Positions 61,442 to 64,000 of a stretch of 64,000 nucleotides of DNA are shown here, one piece after another. The translations under genes and the position numbers were made by a program. Position 1 is the first letter of the stretch, and every line of letters starts with the position of its first letter. The stretch comes from Rhodospirillaceae bacterium (GTDB lineage: Bacteria; Pseudomonadota; Alphaproteobacteria; Rhodospirillales; Rhodospirillaceae): positions 1,269,103-1,333,102 of the forward strand of contig JAVJSV010000011.1 of assembly GCA_040219235.1 (NCBI GenBank), written 5' to 3'. Below the pieces are notes generated by a model. That model was not told the DNA's origin and searched no databases. It worked only from the letters and a program-made list of their open reading frames with translations.

Positions 61442-62167
61442 GTGAAAATCATTAAAGGTATAATGGTTGTAGACGATGATCCTGTCATTCGGGACATCGT
61501 CAGATCATGTCTCCTTGCGGTGAATCCGAAAACAAGAATTCAAGGTTATGGATCTGCTGCAGATGCCATAGAGGATCTTTCGTTTTTCTCACCAGATATT
61601 ATTCTTTTAGATTTGATGATGCCGGTCATGGATGGCTACGAGGCATTGCCCCTGTTCCGCGTCGGCATAAACGGTGCAACTAAAATCATAATTACAACAG
61701 CAGCTGAGTTGTCGGAGACGAAAAAAGAGAGGCTTATCAGATCTGGAGCGGATGGATTTCTAAGTAAGCCATTTAATCCGACAACACTAACCCATGAACT
61801 TGACCAGTGTTTTGGAGGAAAACCTGAAATTCAATTTGTGGCGCAGCCGGCCAGCTACGGCGCGGAGTTGCAACGTGCTTTTGCTGCGCGTCTTTCTCAA
61901 ATTGAGAACCTCGTATCATCTTATATTTTTGAAATCTCTGATTCGAAGGTTGTGCGCGATAGTGAAACAGCGTCTCTAAGAGAAGGACTTCATCAGCTGG
62001 CAGGATCTGCGGGCTTGTTTGGTATGGAGCATATCGGCCACAGAGCGAGTGATGCAGAAGCCGCGTTAGTCGCTTTCAAGGAGAATCCGGCTTCACAAGA
62101 AAACCGGCAACTCTTTCTGAATGCTCTTAATGACCTTCAGTCCTTGCTTAGTTCTACACGCTTATAA
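61442..62167 (+). CDS. Response regulator receiver fused to an HPt domain
   Basis: A 241-residue protein without an output DNA-binding domain. The N-terminal receiver has GIMVVDDDPVIRD, Asp in IILLDLMMPVMDGYEAL and Lys in ADGFLSKPFNP. The C-terminal half carries an HPt motif, REGLHQLAGSAGLFGMEHIG (phospho-His in HQLAGSAG). It can therefore receive and relay phosphate. GTG 61442 is chosen so that the receiver is complete; TTG 61406 and ATG 61463 are alternatives. Its last 6 nt overlap the convergent small membrane-protein gene. Confidence 0.85.
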   Translation: MKIIKGIMVVDDDPVIRDIVRSCLLAVNPKTRIQGYGSAADAIEDLSFFSPDIILLDLMMPVMDGYEALPLFRVGINGATKIIITTAAELSETKKERLIRSGADGFLSKPFNPTTLTHELDQCFGGKPEIQFVAQPASYGAELQRAFAARLSQIENLVSSYIFEISDSKVVRDSETASLREGLHQLAGSAGLFGMEHIGHRASDAEAALVAFKENPASQENRQLFLNALNDLQSLLSSTRL

Positions 62168-62419
62168 GGCAGGCGTGAGGTAGTCGAGTGCTTCAAGAAT
62201 CATGAATAGAGGAATAGGCCAGACGAAGGCCAGATAGGCTTGTCCAAGATAAAAGAGCGGGCGCGGACCCGGTCTCTCGGTTTCTGGGAGTTTGCGATCC
62301 CGCATTATTTTCTTAATCATGATGCCGAGGATGATCAAATAACCGAGACTGAACAGCGCAGCCGTAATCATCCAACCGTTATCTATGAGAAAGCTGAGAA
62401 CAGGCTCAAGAGGGGGCAT
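62162..62419 (-). CDS. Small membrane protein, 85 residues, unknown
   Basis: I do not recognise it. Two hydrophobic segments (MITAALFSLGYLIILGIMI and LFYLGQAYLAFVWPIPLFMIL) flank a basic, Pro-rich loop (KKIMRDRKLPETERPGPRP). The start ATG 62419 is close to tRNA-Thr, which reads the same way 19 nt upstream, so it may be co-transcribed. Function unknown. Confidence 0.6.
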   Translation of the reverse strand: MPPLEPVLSFLIDNGWMITAALFSLGYLIILGIMIKKIMRDRKLPETERPGPRPLFYLGQAYLAFVWPIPLFMILEALDYLTPAL

Positions 62420-62438
62420 GATCAGTTCATAAAAGGTA

Positions 62439-62514
<76 letters not shown>

Positions 62515-62638
62515 AAACTAACCGCACGGCATTATAGCCTTGAGGCGCGGGCACATTATTGCCCAAGGCAGAAAAGGGCAAGGACAAGCTTGTGTATTTT
62601 TTACTGGGACCAACATTTTGTCCAAGCCTTTTCCGGTG

Positions 62639-63499
62639 TCATTTAACTCGGCGTCGCCGCAGCCATTCATACATTGATATGGCAGCCGCATTGGAGACGT
62701 TGAGGCTTTCCATTCGGCCAGACATGGGCAATCTCGCCATATAGTCACATGAGGTTGCTACGCCAGGACGTAAGCCTTCGCCTTCAGCGCCTAAAACAAG
62801 AACGCAGCGCGTCGGCAGTTCCATTTGATCAATTTCTTCTGAGCCGGAGGCATCCAGGCCTACAACCCAAAAGCCAAGATCCTGGCATTCTTTAAGAGAC
62901 CGACCCAGATTAGTGACCCTGACAATGGGTACGTGCTCAACAGCGCCAGACGCCGATTTGGCCAACACCCCTGTTTCTTCTGGGGCGTTATGCTTGGTTG
63001 TGAGTACGGCCCGTGCCCCAAATGCGCTGGCGGACCGCAAGATTGCCCCCACATTATGGGGATCCGTCACATGATCTAGAGCGATGATGAGGGCAGGTTC
63101 GGTTTCTTCTAGTCCGGAGAGCGAATCTTGGATGTCTAAATCTGGCAGTGGATGAGTCTTCAGTGCGAGTCCCTGGTGTACTTTGTCAGCGCCTATAAGC
63201 TCATCAATAGCGCTGCGGTCTGCTGGTTCGATGACGCGCAATTGGTCTTGGCTAAGGCCCTTTTCCGCCAGCCTCTGCGCGGCCTCAGGAGTCGCTAAGA
63301 GCCTTTCAATTCTGCGCTGTGAATTGCTTAATGCCTCTTGAACCGCATGTATTCCATAGAGCCAGTGCCCTGACGCAGCTTTGGCTGGAGCGCGCTTGCC
63401 TGAGACATGTGCGTTTTGCGTTTTTTGAGCCGAACCGCGTTTGCTCGACTTACTGATTTTCTGGTGTTTTTTTCGTATCATTCCGTTCGCTTCGGACAC
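62639..63499 (-). CDS. rlmB: 23S rRNA 2'-O-methyltransferase RlmB (SpoU family)
   Basis: A 286-residue SpoU/TrmH-family methyltransferase for Gm2251 of 23S rRNA. The substrate-binding N-terminal domain (HWLYGIHAVQEALSNSQRRIERLLAT) follows a 40-residue Lys-rich extension. The knotted SAM domain carries motif 1 IIALDHVTDPHNVGAILRSASAFGARAVL, motif 2 CVLVLGAEGEGLRPGV and motif 3 RLPMSGRMESLNVSNAAAISMYEW. GTG 63499 is preceded by GGAG at 6 nt. A different SpoU member is possible but less likely. Confidence 0.88.
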   Translation of the reverse strand: MSEANGMIRKKHQKISKSSKRGSAQKTQNAHVSGKRAPAKAASGHWLYGIHAVQEALSNSQRRIERLLATPEAAQRLAEKGLSQDQLRVIEPADRSAIDELIGADKVHQGLALKTHPLPDLDIQDSLSGLEETEPALIIALDHVTDPHNVGAILRSASAFGARAVLTTKHNAPEETGVLAKSASGAVEHVPIVRVTNLGRSLKECQDLGFWVVGLDASGSEEIDQMELPTRCVLVLGAEGEGLRPGVATSCDYMARLPMSGRMESLNVSNAAAISMYEWLRRRRVK

Positions 63500-63588
63500 T
63501 TCGCGCTCCAGGTCAAGGTTTTAAAGTTGACAACAACTGACAAACTTCATAGGTGGATGCCCCGCAACTGAGGCGCACCTTAGTGTTG

Positions 63589-63673
63589 GGAGGGGTGGCC
63601 GAGTGGTTAAAGGCACCAGACTGTAAATCTGGCCGCATAGCGTACGTAGGTTCGAATCCTACCCCCTCCACCA
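63589..63673 (+). tRNA. tRNA-Tyr (GTA)
   Basis: Class II tRNA with a long variable arm. Acceptor GGAGGGG/CCCCTCC, anticodon loop CTGTAAA (anticodon GTA), T-arm AGGTTCGAATCCT and an encoded CCA end. Confidence 0.97.
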
Positions 63674-63710
63674 TTCTTCTGAGGTCATGTGTCAAAGTTG
63701 CTAATACTCT

Positions 63711-63784
63711 GCGGGTGTAGCTCAACGGTAGAGCCCTAGCCTTCCAAGCTAGTTATGTCGGTTCGATTCCGTCCACCCGCTCCA
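63711..63784 (+). tRNA. tRNA-Gly (TCC)
   Basis: Acceptor GCGGGTG/CACCCGC, anticodon loop CTTCCAA (anticodon TCC), T-arm CGGTTCGATTCCG and an encoded CCA end. It lies between tRNA-Tyr and tuf, a common alphaproteobacterial order. Confidence 0.97.
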
Positions 63785-63863
63785 ATTACCGCCCTGAAGA
63801 ACACGTTGTTCCGGGGTCAGTCAGGGCAGACCGTCGGGTGCCCAAACGAGGTGAAAGAAAGCC

Positions 63864-64000
63864 ATGTCGAAGCAGAAGTTTGAGCGTACGAAGCCGCACT
63901 GTAACATTGGAACGATTGGTCACGTTGACCATGGTAAGACGACGTTGACAGCAGCGATTACGAAGGTGTTGGCGGAAGCTGGAGGGGCGACGTTTACGGC
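63864..64000 (+). CDS. tuf: Elongation factor Tu, 5' end only
   Basis: The first 45 codons are visible: it opens [20 protein letters not shown] and continues into the P-loop GHVDHGKT and [10 protein letters not shown]. This is diagnostic for EF-Tu, the GTPase that delivers aminoacyl-tRNA to the ribosome. The gene runs off the right edge. Synonymous codon choice looks ordinary. Confidence 0.95.
   Translation, partial: MSKQKFERTKPHCNIGTIGHVDHGKTTLTAAITKVLAEAGGATFT

Overview
The window looks like chromosomal DNA of an alphaproteobacterium, probably a marine or freshwater heterotroph of Rhodospirillales-like type. The evidence is an ECF sigma factor/ChrR pair with the alphaproteobacterial promoter type, a GAAC-N7-GAAC LexA-type box, an aa3 cytochrome oxidase operon of alphaproteobacterial layout, a SoeABC-type sulfite dehydrogenase, and the tRNA-Tyr/tRNA-Gly/tuf order at the right end. 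Genus or species cannot be read from this sequence. There is no rRNA, insertion sequence, prophage or CRISPR array.

Left part (1-16.6 kb): a TonB-dependent receptor (cut by the window edge) faces a large M14 carboxypeptidase. Next come a TRAP-type binding protein coupled to an exported alpha/beta-hydrolase-like protein, an SplB-like radical SAM gene under a LexA-type box, a PiT phosphate transporter, a Nudix protein, an outer-membrane phospholipase A, an exported RidA, an oligopeptide binding protein and a DsbA-like protein. This is mostly an envelope and scavenging repertoire. Several binding proteins have no permease nearby.

Middle (14.7-36.3 kb): two exported sets each carry a DUF1838 protein, one with an alpha/beta-hydrolase-like protein and an unknown secreted protein, one with an amidohydrolase. 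Between them lies an envelope-stress-like module: a tandem PepSY protein, a 31-residue peptide ending in a hairpin, and an OmpR/EnvZ-type two-component pair, with GTAAC-N5-GTAAC boxes in the divergent spacer. A LysR regulator faces a methyltransferase/DUF2306 pair. A 31-bp tandem repeat precedes a cold-shock gene. Housekeeping and catabolic genes follow: pyrE-GNAT-ThDP enzyme, ELM1-like protein, hydroxypyruvate isomerase, a peptide binding protein and three tandem GSTs.

Respiratory block (36.4-49.9 kb): soeCBA, a universal stress protein, a rhodanese, a DUF983 protein and ctaE-ctaG-ctaD-ctaC all read leftward. A 38-residue membrane protein, a DUF420 protein, a degenerate heme-copper-oxidase-like protein and ctaB read rightward from the shared spacer. 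Sulfite oxidation and terminal oxidase genes are thus adjacent.

Singlet-oxygen/lipid block (50-60.5 kb): the sigma factor and ChrR are divergent from an FAD oxidoreductase-DUF1365-cyclopropane-synthase-like-MFS-DUF3833 operon, which converges on DUF6134-SDR-NTF2. Three promoters with a shared -35/N16/CGTA layout sit before the sigma gene, the FAD operon and DUF6134. This suggests one regulon for membrane-lipid modification under photo-oxidative stress. The right end holds two orphan response regulators, tRNA-Thr, rlmB, tRNA-Tyr, tRNA-Gly and the start of tuf.
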